A stretch of 64,000 nt of DNA from an uncultured Bacteroidales bacterium (GCA_900318465.1 ONKQ01000009.1:1-64000); one strand, 5' to 3'. Shown: positions 16,181 through 25,210, counted from the stretch's first letter. The notes: generated from the letters alone by a model not told the origin. Numbers and translations are program-made.

Positions 16181-16810
16181 ATGTCATTAATTAATCGTAT
16201 TTTTGTGCGGATTTTCCACCAAGGGAAACGCAACGAACCTGACGAAATGAAATACCTGATTGCTTGTTTGGGAAACATCGGCGTGGAGTATGAGGACACA
16301 CGCCACAACATCGGCTTCAAGATTGCCGACCGCTTAGCCAAAGACCTCGAAGCGACGTTCACGACGGGCCGACTCGCGCAAGTGGCGGAGATGCGCTTCA
16401 AGGGCAAGACCCTCGTCGTCATCAAGCCCACCACCTACATGAACCTGAGCGGCAAGGCGGTCAAATATTGGCTCAACGAAGAGAAAATCCCGATAGAGAA
16501 CCTGCTGGTGGTCAACGACGACATCGCCCTGCCCCTGGGCACGTTGCGCCTTCGCAAACAAGGTGCCGACGGCGGTCACAACGGCCTGACCGACATCATC
16601 GAAAAACTTGGCACCAACGTGTTCTGCCGTTTGCGTTTCGGCTTGGGCGACGACTTCCCGCGTGGCCGTCAGATCGACTTCGTCCTTGGCAAGTGGAAAC
16701 CCTCGGAGGAGCCCATCGTCAACGAAAAGGCTGACGTTGCCGTGGAAATCATCAAGAGCTTCGTCACCCAAGGCCCCGACCGAACAATGAACCTATACAA
16801 CAAAAAATAG
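16181..16810 (+). CDS. pth: Peptidyl-tRNA hydrolase
   Basis: 209 residues from ATG 16181; the core domain starts at MKYLIACLGNIG (internal ATG 16247) and the short basic N-terminal extension is found in some relatives, so either start is possible. Motifs: GNIGxEYEDTRHNIGF with the catalytic His, KPTTYMNLSGKAV, VVNDDIALPLG and GADGGHNGL. Releases peptides from peptidyl-tRNA dropped by stalled ribosomes. Usual neighbour of rplY. Confidence 0.94.
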   Translation: MSLINRIFVRIFHQGKRNEPDEMKYLIACLGNIGVEYEDTRHNIGFKIADRLAKDLEATFTTGRLAQVAEMRFKGKTLVVIKPTTYMNLSGKAVKYWLNEEKIPIENLLVVNDDIALPLGTLRLRKQGADGGHNGLTDIIEKLGTNVFCRLRFGLGDDFPRGRQIDFVLGKWKPSEEPIVNEKADVAVEIIKSFVTQGPDRTMNLYNKK

Positions 16811-16828
16811 CGCATCAAAAAAAACGAC

Positions 16829-17107
16829 ATGAAACGCATCGACCGCATCACCCACATGGAAGCCCTCTTCGACAAGAGCGAGGAGGTCGTCCGCCGCCTC
16901 GAAACCGCCCTCGAAGACTTCACCACCATAGCACCCGCCATCGCCGAACTGGAAGCCTACTACACTTCCTCCCAATGGCGCAAGGACTTTGAAGCCGACG
17001 AAGCCGGCAAACTGCCGAAAGACCTCAAGCGCGGGGTGCTTTCAGAAGATGGGCTTTGGAATTTGTTGGGGGATTGGGAGCGGTTGAAGGGGATAACCAA
17101 GTTATAG
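16829..17107 (+). CDS. DUF4298 family protein
   Basis: 92 residues starting 18 bases after pth, so likely in the same operon. The pattern MKRIDRITHMEALFDKSEEV, then ELEAYYTSSQWRKDFEADE, then GVLSEDGLWNLLGD matches the DUF4298 family of small cytosolic proteins of unknown function. Confidence 0.8.
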   Translation: MKRIDRITHMEALFDKSEEVVRRLETALEDFTTIAPAIAELEAYYTSSQWRKDFEADEAGKLPKDLKRGVLSEDGLWNLLGDWERLKGITKL

Positions 17108-17121
17108 GCCGTCCAGGTTCA

Positions 17122-17226
17122 GACGCAGGCAACAAGGTAACCACCATCACCGAAGTAACTGACCGCCAAGTGTATCACCCCATTGTAGATGCCCTGCTGC
17201 TCAACCCCGATGCCGTTAAATTGACA
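17122..17226 (+). pseudogene. Orphan C-terminal remnant of an ORF6N gene
   Basis: Near-identical (3 differences in 88 bases, 17122-17209) to the 3' end of the ORF6N gene at 18254-18341, coding DAGNKVTTITEVTDRQVYH. It has no N-terminal part; the DUF4298 gene ends just before it. Likely the tail of a lost tandem copy. Confidence 0.65.
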
Positions 17227-17302
17227 AAACCGTTCCTTGTTGTTCCAAAATTTACTACCTTTGCCGCGTTGCAGCACCCCGTGTGCCGTTTTTGGAATCG
17301 CC

Positions 17303-18358
17303 ATGCAAGAACTTGTAAGCATAGAATCTTCTGACCGTATCAAAGACTTGATTTACACCGTCCGTGGCGTAAAAGTTATGCTGGATTCCGACCTTGCAGG
17401 TATTTACGGTTATACAACCAAAGCGCTAAACCAGCAAGTCAAGAATAATATAGCCAAATTTGATGACGATTTCAGGTTCCAACTCACCAAAGAAGAGTAC
17501 CATCTTATTTTAAGGTCAAAAAATTTGACCTCAAGGTATTTTGTAGATAGTTCAAATTCAGATAAATCCGAATCAGATGAGATTCCAAGGTCAAAAAATT
17601 TGACCATAGAATTGGGGCAAGGAAAATTCTCGAAATACCTCCCTTACGTCTTCACAGAGCAAGGCGTTTACATGCTGATGACCGTGCTGAAAGGCGAGTT
17701 GGCCACGCGGCAAAGCAAAGCCCTTGTCCGCGCTTTCAAGGAGATGAAGGACCTCATTATCGACAGCAAAAGCCTAATCGGCCAAAGCGAACTGCTACAA
17801 CTGTCGGTGCAAACCACACAAAACACGTCCGACATCGCCGAAATCAAAGCCAATATGGTGACCAAAGCGGACCTGGCCAAGGTGGTACACGATTTCACCG
17901 ACCCCTATACGCGCCGCGAATACCTGATTCTGAACGGCGAATCGGTTGAAGCCAACATCGCCTATTCGGGAATCTACAAGGCCGCCAAGAAAAGCATCTT
18001 TGTCATCGACAACTACATCGGGCTGAAAACCCTCGTTTTGCTTAAAGAGGCTTCCCCCTCCGTGCAGATTACCATCTTCAGCGACAACATCGGGCGCGGC
18101 CTGCACCAATGCGATTTCGACGACTTCCACAACCAATACCCCTCCATCAACCTGAACTTCCGAAAGACCTGCGGCATCTACCACGACCGTTACATTGTGA
18201 TAGATTACAGCACTGGCACGGAAAGGATATTCCATTGCGGGGCTTCCTCTAAGGACGCAGGCAACAAGGTAACCACCATCACCGAAGTAACTGACCGCCA
18301 AGTGTATCACCCCATTGTGAATGCCTTGCTGCTCAACCCCGTTTTGCCTTTAAATTGA
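17303..18358 (+). CDS. ORF6N domain protein
   Basis: About 351 residues. N-terminal ORF6N (KilA-N-related) DNA-binding domain: IKDLIYTVRGVKVMLDSDLA, GYTTKALNQQVKNN, FRFQLTKEEY and YVFTEQGVYMLMTVL. The C-terminal half carries HDRYIVID and FHCGASSKDAG, reminiscent of degenerate phospholipase-D-like folds. Start ATG 17303 is preferred; a TACCTTTG -7 box at 17256-17263 lies inside the longer frame from 17237. These genes are common in prophage and defence regions, role unknown. Flanked by two tail remnants. Confidence 0.8.
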   Translation: MQELVSIESSDRIKDLIYTVRGVKVMLDSDLAGIYGYTTKALNQQVKNNIAKFDDDFRFQLTKEEYHLILRSKNLTSRYFVDSSNSDKSESDEIPRSKNLTIELGQGKFSKYLPYVFTEQGVYMLMTVLKGELATRQSKALVRAFKEMKDLIIDSKSLIGQSELLQLSVQTTQNTSDIAEIKANMVTKADLAKVVHDFTDPYTRREYLILNGESVEANIAYSGIYKAAKKSIFVIDNYIGLKTLVLLKEASPSVQITIFSDNIGRGLHQCDFDDFHNQYPSINLNFRKTCGIYHDRYIVIDYSTGTERIFHCGASSKDAGNKVTTITEVTDRQVYHPIVNALLLNPVLPLN

Positions 18359-18428
18359 CCGCTTCCTCTGCATTGACAACACGGTGTATCATACCGGCGC
18401 CTCGCTGAAGGACTTGGGCAAGAAATGA
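18357..18428 (+). pseudogene. Second orphan ORF6N tail
   Basis: Codes DRFLCIDNTVYHTGASLKDL followed by GKK and stop, the alternative C-terminal sequence of ORF6N proteins, starting one base after the first base of the previous stop codon and in another frame. It has no start of its own. Confidence 0.6.
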
Positions 18429-18617
18429 GTTGCTTTCGGACGCATAAAGATTGGAGGTGAGGGGCTGCTGAGAGAAAATGTGACAGATTAAAGAATAATA
18501 TACCCTTCTATATTCCATTCTTTTTATTACTTTTGCAGCAGTGCAACACTGGAAACTGATACAGCTTTAGAATAGTAGATTAAAGTAACAAAAAAATGAG
18601 TAAGATTTGGTTAAATT

Positions 18618-19313
18618 ATGAATGAAGAATTCTATAAAAGCATCGAAAACCTTCTCAAACTGGAAAGGAAAAGTCTAACCCAAAACACCGAATTGCTTAA
18701 GAGTTTGATGAGTCGTGGAATTCAGGATGTTGACAAACTCGACCGTGTTGCCGACCAAATATTGGATGTCATGCATGGATTGTCAGGCGAAGGCGAGGAT
18801 TTTTATCGTCAATATTTGGATTACATAGCCACATTCAATCCAACTGAAGCAAAAAAGAGGCGTGACGACCTTGAATATGATTTGGGATATAAAACTCACG
18901 TTCTTTACGCCGCTGCCCTGCTTTGCAAGAAAGAACTGGAGAGCAAGGTGGCTCCCGATGGACGGACTTCTTTCCAAGTGGTAATGGATGATTATATTCC
19001 AAAGGTTTATGATGTTTTGAAGAAAACCGCTTCATTCCTTTTCTTCGCCCACTATGCCAACAACAAAACAGTAACGGAATTGATGCCGATGCTGCAAGCC
19101 ATCACCGAAGAGACAGATTATGTTTATGAACATGTTGATGAATTTGAAGAATTGATGCACTATCCCAACAATACTTATCATCCGCTTACTGAAGAAGAAT
19201 GGCAAACCTTACAATACATCGCTGAACATAACATCCAATTATATGAACAGCATCCTGAAGTGAATAAAGATTTGATGTACAATGTTTTCAGTGAAAAGCC
19301 GTTAAATCAATAA
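18618..19313 (+). CDS. Hypothetical protein upstream of HNH nuclease
   Basis: 231 residues, soluble, predicted mostly helical (many heptad-like Leu/Lys/Glu stretches near the N-terminus). No family recognised. A TACTTTTG -7 box lies at 18528-18535. Next to the HNH nuclease gene (28-base gap), same strand, so the two may form a unit. Confidence 0.7.
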   Translation: MNEEFYKSIENLLKLERKSLTQNTELLKSLMSRGIQDVDKLDRVADQILDVMHGLSGEGEDFYRQYLDYIATFNPTEAKKRRDDLEYDLGYKTHVLYAAALLCKKELESKVAPDGRTSFQVVMDDYIPKVYDVLKKTASFLFFAHYANNKTVTELMPMLQAITEETDYVYEHVDEFEELMHYPNNTYHPLTEEEWQTLQYIAEHNIQLYEQHPEVNKDLMYNVFSEKPLNQ

Positions 19314-19341
19314 TACTCATCATCGTTACATTTCTGATATT

Positions 19342-20100
19342 ATGAGAAACGTTTGGACACGGGACGAACTTATCTTGGCACTTGACCTATATTTTCGCCT
19401 GCCTTTTGGCCGATTGAATCGCACCACACCCGAAGTAATTGAATTGGCTAACTTAATTGGACGAACCAACAATAGCGTCGCTTTAAGGCTCGTCAATTTT
19501 GCTGCTTGTGACCCTGTTATCATCGAAAGTGGACGTACAGGTATGCCGGGAGGAATCTCTATTTGCAAACCGATTTGGGATGAGTTCTTGGACAGAAAAG
19601 AAGACTTGTTTTTTGAAGCACAACAAATCAAGGCTAAACTGCTTCATAGTTCCATTGAAGATATTGTTGGTATTACCGAAACTGACCTTATCGGCGAAGA
19701 CAAACGAGCATTTGTCAAACAGCGAGTAAATCAAGACGCTTTTCGCTCTATGATTCTTAATCTATATGAGAAACACTGCGCCATAACAGGGATAAATATT
19801 CCTTCGTTGTTGGTCGCGAGTCATATCATCCCTTGGGCAGAAAACAAGAAAGAGAGATTAAACCCTGAAAATGGATTTTGTCTTTCCGCACTTTATGACA
19901 AAGCATTTGACAAAGGCTTTATCAGCATCGATGAGCATTACCGAGTTATTTTAGCAGACAAACTCAAGACATATATCGAAGAATCCTATTATGAAAAGCA
20001 TTTTGCGTCTATAGAAGGTCTTGAAATATCTTTGCCTGAATATCATCGTCCAAACCCTCAATTCCTTGAATGGCATAGAGATTGCATTTTCAACAATTAG
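19342..20100 (+). CDS. HNH endonuclease, restriction-type
   Basis: 252 residues. N-terminal region WTRDELILALDLYFRLPFGR and NLIGRTNNSVALRLVNF resembles the DNA-recognition part of HNH_2-type putative restriction enzymes. The nuclease core is ASHIIPWAENKKERLNPENG followed by LSALYDKAFDKGF. No methylase lies beside it; with the preceding unknown gene it may be a defence module. Confidence 0.85.
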   Translation: MRNVWTRDELILALDLYFRLPFGRLNRTTPEVIELANLIGRTNNSVALRLVNFAACDPVIIESGRTGMPGGISICKPIWDEFLDRKEDLFFEAQQIKAKLLHSSIEDIVGITETDLIGEDKRAFVKQRVNQDAFRSMILNLYEKHCAITGINIPSLLVASHIIPWAENKKERLNPENGFCLSALYDKAFDKGFISIDEHYRVILADKLKTYIEESYYEKHFASIEGLEISLPEYHRPNPQFLEWHRDCIFNN

Positions 20101-20126
20101 CGTTTAACAACAAAAACCTATCATCC

Positions 20127-20282
20127 ATGTCCTTCCTCCGAGTCATCCTTTCCATTCTCTTCCCGCCCTTGGCGGTGTACGACCGCGGCTGCGGCTCGAT
20201 GCTCATCGTGTTTCTGCTCACGCTTTGCGGCTGGGTGCCGGGCGTGATTGCCGCGCTGATTATCTTGAACAAGAATAAATGA
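20127..20282 (+). CDS. YqaE/Pmp3 family small membrane protein
   Basis: 51 residues with two hydrophobic segments and the family signature SILFPPLAVYDRGCG and LLTLCGWVPGVIAALIIL. Pmp3/UPF0057 proteins are small membrane proteins tied to ion or stress tolerance. Start ATG 20127 chosen to match the family N-terminus. Confidence 0.88.
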   Translation: MSFLRVILSILFPPLAVYDRGCGSMLIVFLLTLCGWVPGVIAALIILNKNK

Positions 20283-20327
20283 TGGAGATTGGCGTTTTTT
20301 TTGTATTTTTGTGGGAAATATCCAGCT

Positions 20328-21707
20328 ATGCAAGACAACACTGAACTCTTCCAACCTCAAGAACTTCAATCGCCTTTTGAAACCATCAAAGAAACCGACA
20401 GCGAAGGCCGCGAGTGGTGGAACTCCCGAAAGCTGGCGCGGCTACTCGGCTACCAGAAATACTGGAACTTCGAGCGGCTTATTAATAAGATCACGCCTTT
20501 TCTGCAAAAGGAGAAAGGGTTGGACTTGAAGGAGCATATCGTGGAGATTGAAGAGATGGCGCAACTTCATAACAGCGGTTATCGCAAGGTGACATCCGTA
20601 TTGCTGTCCCGAACCGCTTGTCTCGCCATAGTGATGAACGCCGACCAGAAAAAGCCTTTGGTGAAAGCCGCAAAAGACTATTTTACGAATAAGATGACTT
20701 CGACTGACTTGGCCACCAGCATAGAAGGTAATGTACTGATGTACAAATCCTCAACGGGTAAAGTCAATGTTACCGTCGTGTTCAACAATGAGACTTTTTG
20801 GCTTTCACAAAAACGGATGGCTGAGCTGTTTGGAGTTTCAGTGCAAGACATTAGCTATCATCTAATTCAAATAAGCGAAAGCGGAGAATTGCAATTGTCC
20901 ACAGCTATCAAAAAAATTTTGATTCCTTCGGACAATTGCGACGACCAAGGTGTTTTGATGTACAATTTGGATGCCATTATCGCCGTTGGCTACCGCGTAA
21001 ACAGTTATGAAGCCACGCAATTCCGCCGTTGGGCCACCGAAATACTGAAGCAATACATCATCAAAGGCTTTGTGATGGATGACGAGAGATTGAAGGGAAA
21101 AGATGTTTTTGGTGCAGACTATTTCGAGGAACTGCTTGAACGCATCCGCGAAATCCGCACTTCCGAACGACGTTACTATCAGAAAATCACCGACATTTAT
21201 GCCGAATGTAGCAGCGATTATGATGCACAAGCCGAAACGACACGGCAGTTCTACAAGACCGTCCAAAACATGATGCACTATGCCGTGACGCATCAAACCG
21301 CCGCCGAAATCATCTACGACCGCGCCGATGCCGAAAAGCCCTATATGGGACTGATGACATGGAAAAACGCGCCCGATGGCAGAATCATCAAAAGCGATGT
21401 CACCGTTGCCAAGAACTATTTGTCAGAAAACGAAGTCACCAGACTGAATCTGATTTCCACAGCTTTCCTTGATTTGGCAGAAGACCGTGCTCAACGTCAT
21501 ATCCTCATGAAGATGACCGACTGGAAAAAAGTGTTGGAAGGCTACTTGAAAATCAGTGATTACGAAATACTTGAGAATGCTGGTAGCATTTCTCACGAAG
21601 AAGCCGAAGCAAAAGCATTAGGAGAGTATGAGAAATACCGCAAGATCCAAGACCGGACTTTCTTATCCGATTTTGATAAGTTCCTCGAAACCCTAAACAA
21701 CCTATGA
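20328..21707 (+). CDS. DinD/BRO-N domain fused to RhuM-like protein
   Basis: About 459 residues. The first ~115 residues (WWNSRKLARLLGYQKYWNFE, VLLSRTACLAIVMNADQKKP) match the DinD/BRO N-terminal DNA-binding type. From ~residue 130 the protein follows RhuM: VVFNNETFWLSQKRMAELFG, IIAVGYRVNSYEATQFRRWA and DERLKGKDVFGADYFEELL. RhuM is usually a ~330-residue protein, so this is a fusion. Start ATG 20328; a TATTTTTG box (20304-20311) precedes it. Function unknown; frequent in defence or prophage neighbourhoods. The stop overlaps the next start. Confidence 0.85.
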   Translation: MQDNTELFQPQELQSPFETIKETDSEGREWWNSRKLARLLGYQKYWNFERLINKITPFLQKEKGLDLKEHIVEIEEMAQLHNSGYRKVTSVLLSRTACLAIVMNADQKKPLVKAAKDYFTNKMTSTDLATSIEGNVLMYKSSTGKVNVTVVFNNETFWLSQKRMAELFGVSVQDISYHLIQISESGELQLSTAIKKILIPSDNCDDQGVLMYNLDAIIAVGYRVNSYEATQFRRWATEILKQYIIKGFVMDDERLKGKDVFGADYFEELLERIREIRTSERRYYQKITDIYAECSSDYDAQAETTRQFYKTVQNMMHYAVTHQTAAEIIYDRADAEKPYMGLMTWKNAPDGRIIKSDVTVAKNYLSENEVTRLNLISTAFLDLAEDRAQRHILMKMTDWKKVLEGYLKISDYEILENAGSISHEEAEAKALGEYEKYRKIQDRTFLSDFDKFLETLNNL

Positions 21708-22375
21708 ACACCAAACTATTCCTTCAAGCCTTAATGAAATTTCTCCTTGGGGTGATTCTCCTTGGCCTGCTCATCTTCCTGCCCGCAGGCTCGCTTCATT
21801 ATTGGCAGGGCTGGCTGCTGATGGGCATTTTGTTCGTCCCAATGTTCGTCGCGGGACTTGTGATGATGGCAAAAAATCCAGAGTTGTTGCGCAAACGGCT
21901 GAACGCCAAAGAACAAGAAAAAGAGCAAAAGACCGTCGTGGCATTGAGTGGCTTGCTGTTCATCGCGGCTTTTGTGGTTGCTGGTTTTAACTGGCGTTTT
22001 CAGTGGTTTGTGCTTCCTGATTGGGTGGTTGGGGTGGCTGCGGTGCTTTTCCTTGTTTGTTATGCCATATATGCCGAGGTGCTACGCGAAAACACCTACC
22101 TCTCGCGAACCATCGAGGTGCAAGAACATCAAAAAGTGGTCGATACGGGCCTTTATGGCATTGTCCGCCACCCGATGTATATGGCCACCACCCTCCTCTT
22201 CCTGATGATGCCTTTGGTGCTGGCCTCGCCCATTTCCTTTGCCATTATGCTGCTTTATATCCCATTGATAGCCAAACGCATCCGCAACGAAGAAGCCGTT
22301 TTGGAACAAGGCTTGGAAGGCTACAAAGAGTATAAACAATGCGTGAAATACAAGGTTTTGCCGTTTATTTGGTAA
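21704..22375 (+). CDS. Isoprenylcysteine methyltransferase-like membrane protein
   Basis: 223 residues with several membrane segments and the C-terminal signature of the ICMT/PEMT family: LYGIVRHPMYMATTLLFL, then RIRNEEAVLEQGLEGYKEY. Probably a SAM-dependent methyltransferase acting on a lipid or prenyl compound; substrate unknown. ATGA overlap with the RhuM gene. Confidence 0.85.
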   Translation: MNTKLFLQALMKFLLGVILLGLLIFLPAGSLHYWQGWLLMGILFVPMFVAGLVMMAKNPELLRKRLNAKEQEKEQKTVVALSGLLFIAAFVVAGFNWRFQWFVLPDWVVGVAAVLFLVCYAIYAEVLRENTYLSRTIEVQEHQKVVDTGLYGIVRHPMYMATTLLFLMMPLVLASPISFAIMLLYIPLIAKRIRNEEAVLEQGLEGYKEYKQCVKYKVLPFIW

Positions 22376-22379
22376 CATT

Positions 22380-22979
22380 ATGACCGACCGCCTCACTCCT
22401 CAACAACGCCACTATGTGATGTCGCGCATCCACGGCAAAGGCACCAAGCCCGAACTCTTGGTGCGGCAATGGCTATGGCGGCACGGCTATCGCTATCGCC
22501 TCAACGTGAAATCGGTGCCGGGCAAGCCGGATATTGTGATGAGGAGATATCGGACGGCGATTTTTGTGAATGGGTGTTTTTGGCACGGGCATCATGTTCA
22601 GTTGACAGTTGATAGTTTAGAGTTATCAGTTGACGCAATGCGTCATTGCGAGGAACGAAGCAATCCAGACATAACCCCGAGAGTTGTCAATTCCCAATGC
22701 TGCAAAATTCCGCAGACGAACCGCGAGTTTTGGGTGAACAAAATACGAAGAAACCAAGAACGAGACCAGCGGAATTACCAAGTTTTGCACGACAACGGCT
22801 GGCAGGTCATTGTGGTGTGGGAATGTCAGTTGGTGCCCAAAATGATCGAGCAGACTATGCTTCAGGTGGAGTTGCTGCTCAACGACAATTTCTTGGCCTT
22901 GCACCATCCAAAAGTGGTAGCGTATGATTTCCAAGAAGAATCTGGCTCGATGGCTGCCGAAGACCAACCTGCCTATTAA
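22380..22979 (+). CDS. vsr: Very short patch repair endonuclease (Vsr) with in-frame repeat insertion
   Basis: 199 residues, against the usual ~140-160. Vsr nicks DNA 5' of T:G mismatches arising from 5-methylcytosine deamination. Family blocks: MSRIHGKGTKPELLVRQWLW, GKPDIV (catalytic Asp51), IFVNGCFWHGHH (residues 61-72), FWVNKIRRNQERDQRN and VVWEC. About 35 residues (73-107) with repeat-like sequence (LTVDSLELSVD, HCEERSNPD) interrupt the zinc/catalytic loop between GHH and CKIPQTN. Whether the enzyme remains active is unclear. No cytosine methylase is adjacent. Confidence 0.9.
   Translation: MTDRLTPQQRHYVMSRIHGKGTKPELLVRQWLWRHGYRYRLNVKSVPGKPDIVMRRYRTAIFVNGCFWHGHHVQLTVDSLELSVDAMRHCEERSNPDITPRVVNSQCCKIPQTNREFWVNKIRRNQERDQRNYQVLHDNGWQVIVVWECQLVPKMIEQTMLQVELLLNDNFLALHHPKVVAYDFQEESGSMAAEDQPAY
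22596..22700. repeat. Composite family A/B repeat inserted in vsr
   Basis: A 105-bp in-frame segment: a family B-like part (CAGTTGACAGTTGATAG..., 22600-22634) then family A (GCGTCATTGCGAGGAACG..., 22635-22671). Length divisible by three and free of stops. Confidence 0.75.
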
Positions 22980-22981
22980 GG

Positions 22982-25210
22982 TCACTTCATCAAGAACTCC
23001 AACGTGCCGCCATCCATGATTTGCTGATGGGTGAGTTTGTAATCCTTTATCGGTTTTCCGTTCAATTTCACGCTTTTAACGTGAATTTTTTCAGGTGTCT
23101 TGTTCGGTGCGCTGATGACGAAATCTTTTCCATTTTCAAGATGCAAAGTGGCTTTGGTGAACAAAGGCGTTCCTATGACATATTCGGCACTGCCCGCATG
23201 GAAAGGATAGAATCCAAGGCTTGAAAAGATGTACCAAGCCGACATTTGGCCGCAGTCGTCGTTGCCGGCATAGCCGCTGGGCGTGGCGCGATAGAACTCG
23301 CTTCGCACCTGCTCCACCAATTCTTGCGTGCGTTCTGGTTGGCCCGCGAAATTGTAAAGATACACGGTGTGATGACTCGGCTCGTTACCGTGGGCATATT
23401 GCCCGATGAAACCGCTCGCGTTGCCGTTCACCTCGCCTGAAGTGGCGGTGAGACTGAAGTTCTCATCGAGTTTCTTCAGGAAACCTATGTTGCCGCCGAA
23501 AAGGTCAATGAGGCCTTGCGGGTCTTGCGGCACAAACCACATATACTGCCATGCGTTGCCTTCTACGAAGCAAGGTTGCTCGTAGGACAGCGGATCGAAG
23601 CCTTCCATCCAGTTGCCGTTTTCGTCCTTCGGGCGGAAGAAACCCGTTTCAGGGTCGAAGAGGTTTTTGTAGAACATACTGCGACGATAGAAACGCTCAT
23701 AGTCTTCGGTTTTGCCTAATTTCTTGGCCACCAATGCCACGCAAGCATCATCAAAAGCCTGCTCCATGGTAATGCTAACGCTCTCGTCTTGCAAAGTTTG
23801 AGGCATGTAACCATATTCTTCCCAAACCTCAAAGGGTGAGTTGAAATGGCTCCTCGTGCTGCTCTCGACCATAGCCTGATATGCCTCCTCTACATCGATT
23901 CCTGGTATTTCGGCAAGGATGGCATCGGCGAGCACGGGAATGGCGTGGTTGCCAATCATGCAGTAGTTGTCTTGTCCCCAGAGGTCCCAGATGGGCAGGT
24001 AACCGTAGGTTTTGTGGTGCAACACCATGTCGCGGACAAACTGCGCTGCGATGTCGGGCGCGATGAGGGTGTAAAGCGGATGCGCGGCGCGGAAAGTGTC
24101 CCAAAGGCTGAAAGTGCTGTGATACGTTTGTCCCTTTGGCATCTGCTTGATTTCAAAGTTGGTAGTCATGTAGCGACCGTCAACGTCGCTCATCGTGTTG
24201 GGCTGCATCAGCACATGGTAGAGTCCCGTGTAGAAGATGGTTTTCTGTTCGTCCGTACCTTTTATGTCGATGCGGCTGAGTTCGCGCTGCCAAGCGTCGT
24301 GGGCGGCTTGAACATATTCGTCGAAGTTCCAACTTTGGGCTTCTGCCAGCATGTTTTTCCTTGCGCCTTCGCTATCCACAGGCGAGATGGCAACTTTTAT
24401 CATCAACTCCCGACCATCGGCAGGGTCGAAATTCAGTGCTGCTCTCAATGTTCTGCCATTCACCACATCGCTATTACCGACATTCAGTTCCCCGTTCATC
24501 AACAAATGTTGCTTGAATGGCTTGGAAAACTCGGCACGGAAGTACACCTTACGCAGTTTTGCCCAACCCGTGATTACACGATAGCCTTCAATGGTGTGGT
24601 CGTCCACAATGCGGATTTGGCTTTGGATAATGTCGTAAGTGCGTCGTTTGGAGTAATAAGCCTCGCCACGGAAAGTGCCTCTATCAAGGTCGAGGACAAC
24701 GGTCTGGGGTTGTCCTATGGGGAAAGTATAACGATGAATGCCCGTCCTGACGGTAGCTGTAAGCTCAACGTTCACATGGCTATCACCCAAATACACCTGA
24801 TAATAGCCTGGACGAGCCGACTCAAACTTATGGACGTATTTCTGACTAAAATCGGCTTTTTTCAGTCGTTCAGGGGTGACATAGTTGCAAATTGGCATCA
24901 GGCTAACGTCTATAAGGTCGGTGCAGCCCGTACCGCTGAGGTGAGTATGGGTGAAGCCGTAAATCACATGTTTGTTATAGTCGTAGCCCGAGCAGGGGTC
25001 CCAAGTGACCATTTGTTCCGTCTCGGGACTGAGTTGCACCATGCCTTGCGGCATCGTCGCGCCAGGAAAGGTGCTGCCGCTCAATGCTCCCGTCTCGTCG
25101 GTCTGCGTCCCGATGAAGGGATTCACGTATTCCGTGTAGTCGTTGGCGTTTTGTGCGCTTATTAGTAAGGGCAGCAAGAGAAAAGCTGCTAATAGGTTTG
25201 TGTGTTTCAT
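22982..25210 (-). CDS. GH92 family alpha-mannosidase
   Basis: 742 residues. Signal peptide (MKHTNLLAAFLLLPLLISAQ), so exported. Typical GH92 blocks: EYVNPFIGTQTDETG, SGSTFPGATMPQGMVQLSP, YGFTHTHLSGTGCTD, and near the C-terminus GNDDCGQMSAWYIFSSLG, with the acidic pair used for catalysis in the family. GH92 enzymes are calcium-dependent exo-alpha-mannosidases (often 1,2- or 1,3-) that trim host or yeast mannans. No sus genes next to it. Confidence 0.95.
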   Translation of the reverse strand: MKHTNLLAAFLLLPLLISAQNANDYTEYVNPFIGTQTDETGALSGSTFPGATMPQGMVQLSPETEQMVTWDPCSGYDYNKHVIYGFTHTHLSGTGCTDLIDVSLMPICNYVTPERLKKADFSQKYVHKFESARPGYYQVYLGDSHVNVELTATVRTGIHRYTFPIGQPQTVVLDLDRGTFRGEAYYSKRRTYDIIQSQIRIVDDHTIEGYRVITGWAKLRKVYFRAEFSKPFKQHLLMNGELNVGNSDVVNGRTLRAALNFDPADGRELMIKVAISPVDSEGARKNMLAEAQSWNFDEYVQAAHDAWQRELSRIDIKGTDEQKTIFYTGLYHVLMQPNTMSDVDGRYMTTNFEIKQMPKGQTYHSTFSLWDTFRAAHPLYTLIAPDIAAQFVRDMVLHHKTYGYLPIWDLWGQDNYCMIGNHAIPVLADAILAEIPGIDVEEAYQAMVESSTRSHFNSPFEVWEEYGYMPQTLQDESVSITMEQAFDDACVALVAKKLGKTEDYERFYRRSMFYKNLFDPETGFFRPKDENGNWMEGFDPLSYEQPCFVEGNAWQYMWFVPQDPQGLIDLFGGNIGFLKKLDENFSLTATSGEVNGNASGFIGQYAHGNEPSHHTVYLYNFAGQPERTQELVEQVRSEFYRATPSGYAGNDDCGQMSAWYIFSSLGFYPFHAGSAEYVIGTPLFTKATLHLENGKDFVISAPNKTPEKIHVKSVKLNGKPIKDYKLTHQQIMDGGTLEFLMK

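Noticed and set aside
17056..17334. 92-codon ORF overlapping the DUF4298 end and the orphan tail
   Set aside because: Chance join of the out-of-frame DUF4298 end, the ORF6N tail remnant and the ORF6N promoter; no start signal.
23846..25165. Long open frame of 439 codons on the plus strand
   Set aside because: Antisense shadow of the GH92 gene; composition and lack of any family motif show it is not coding.
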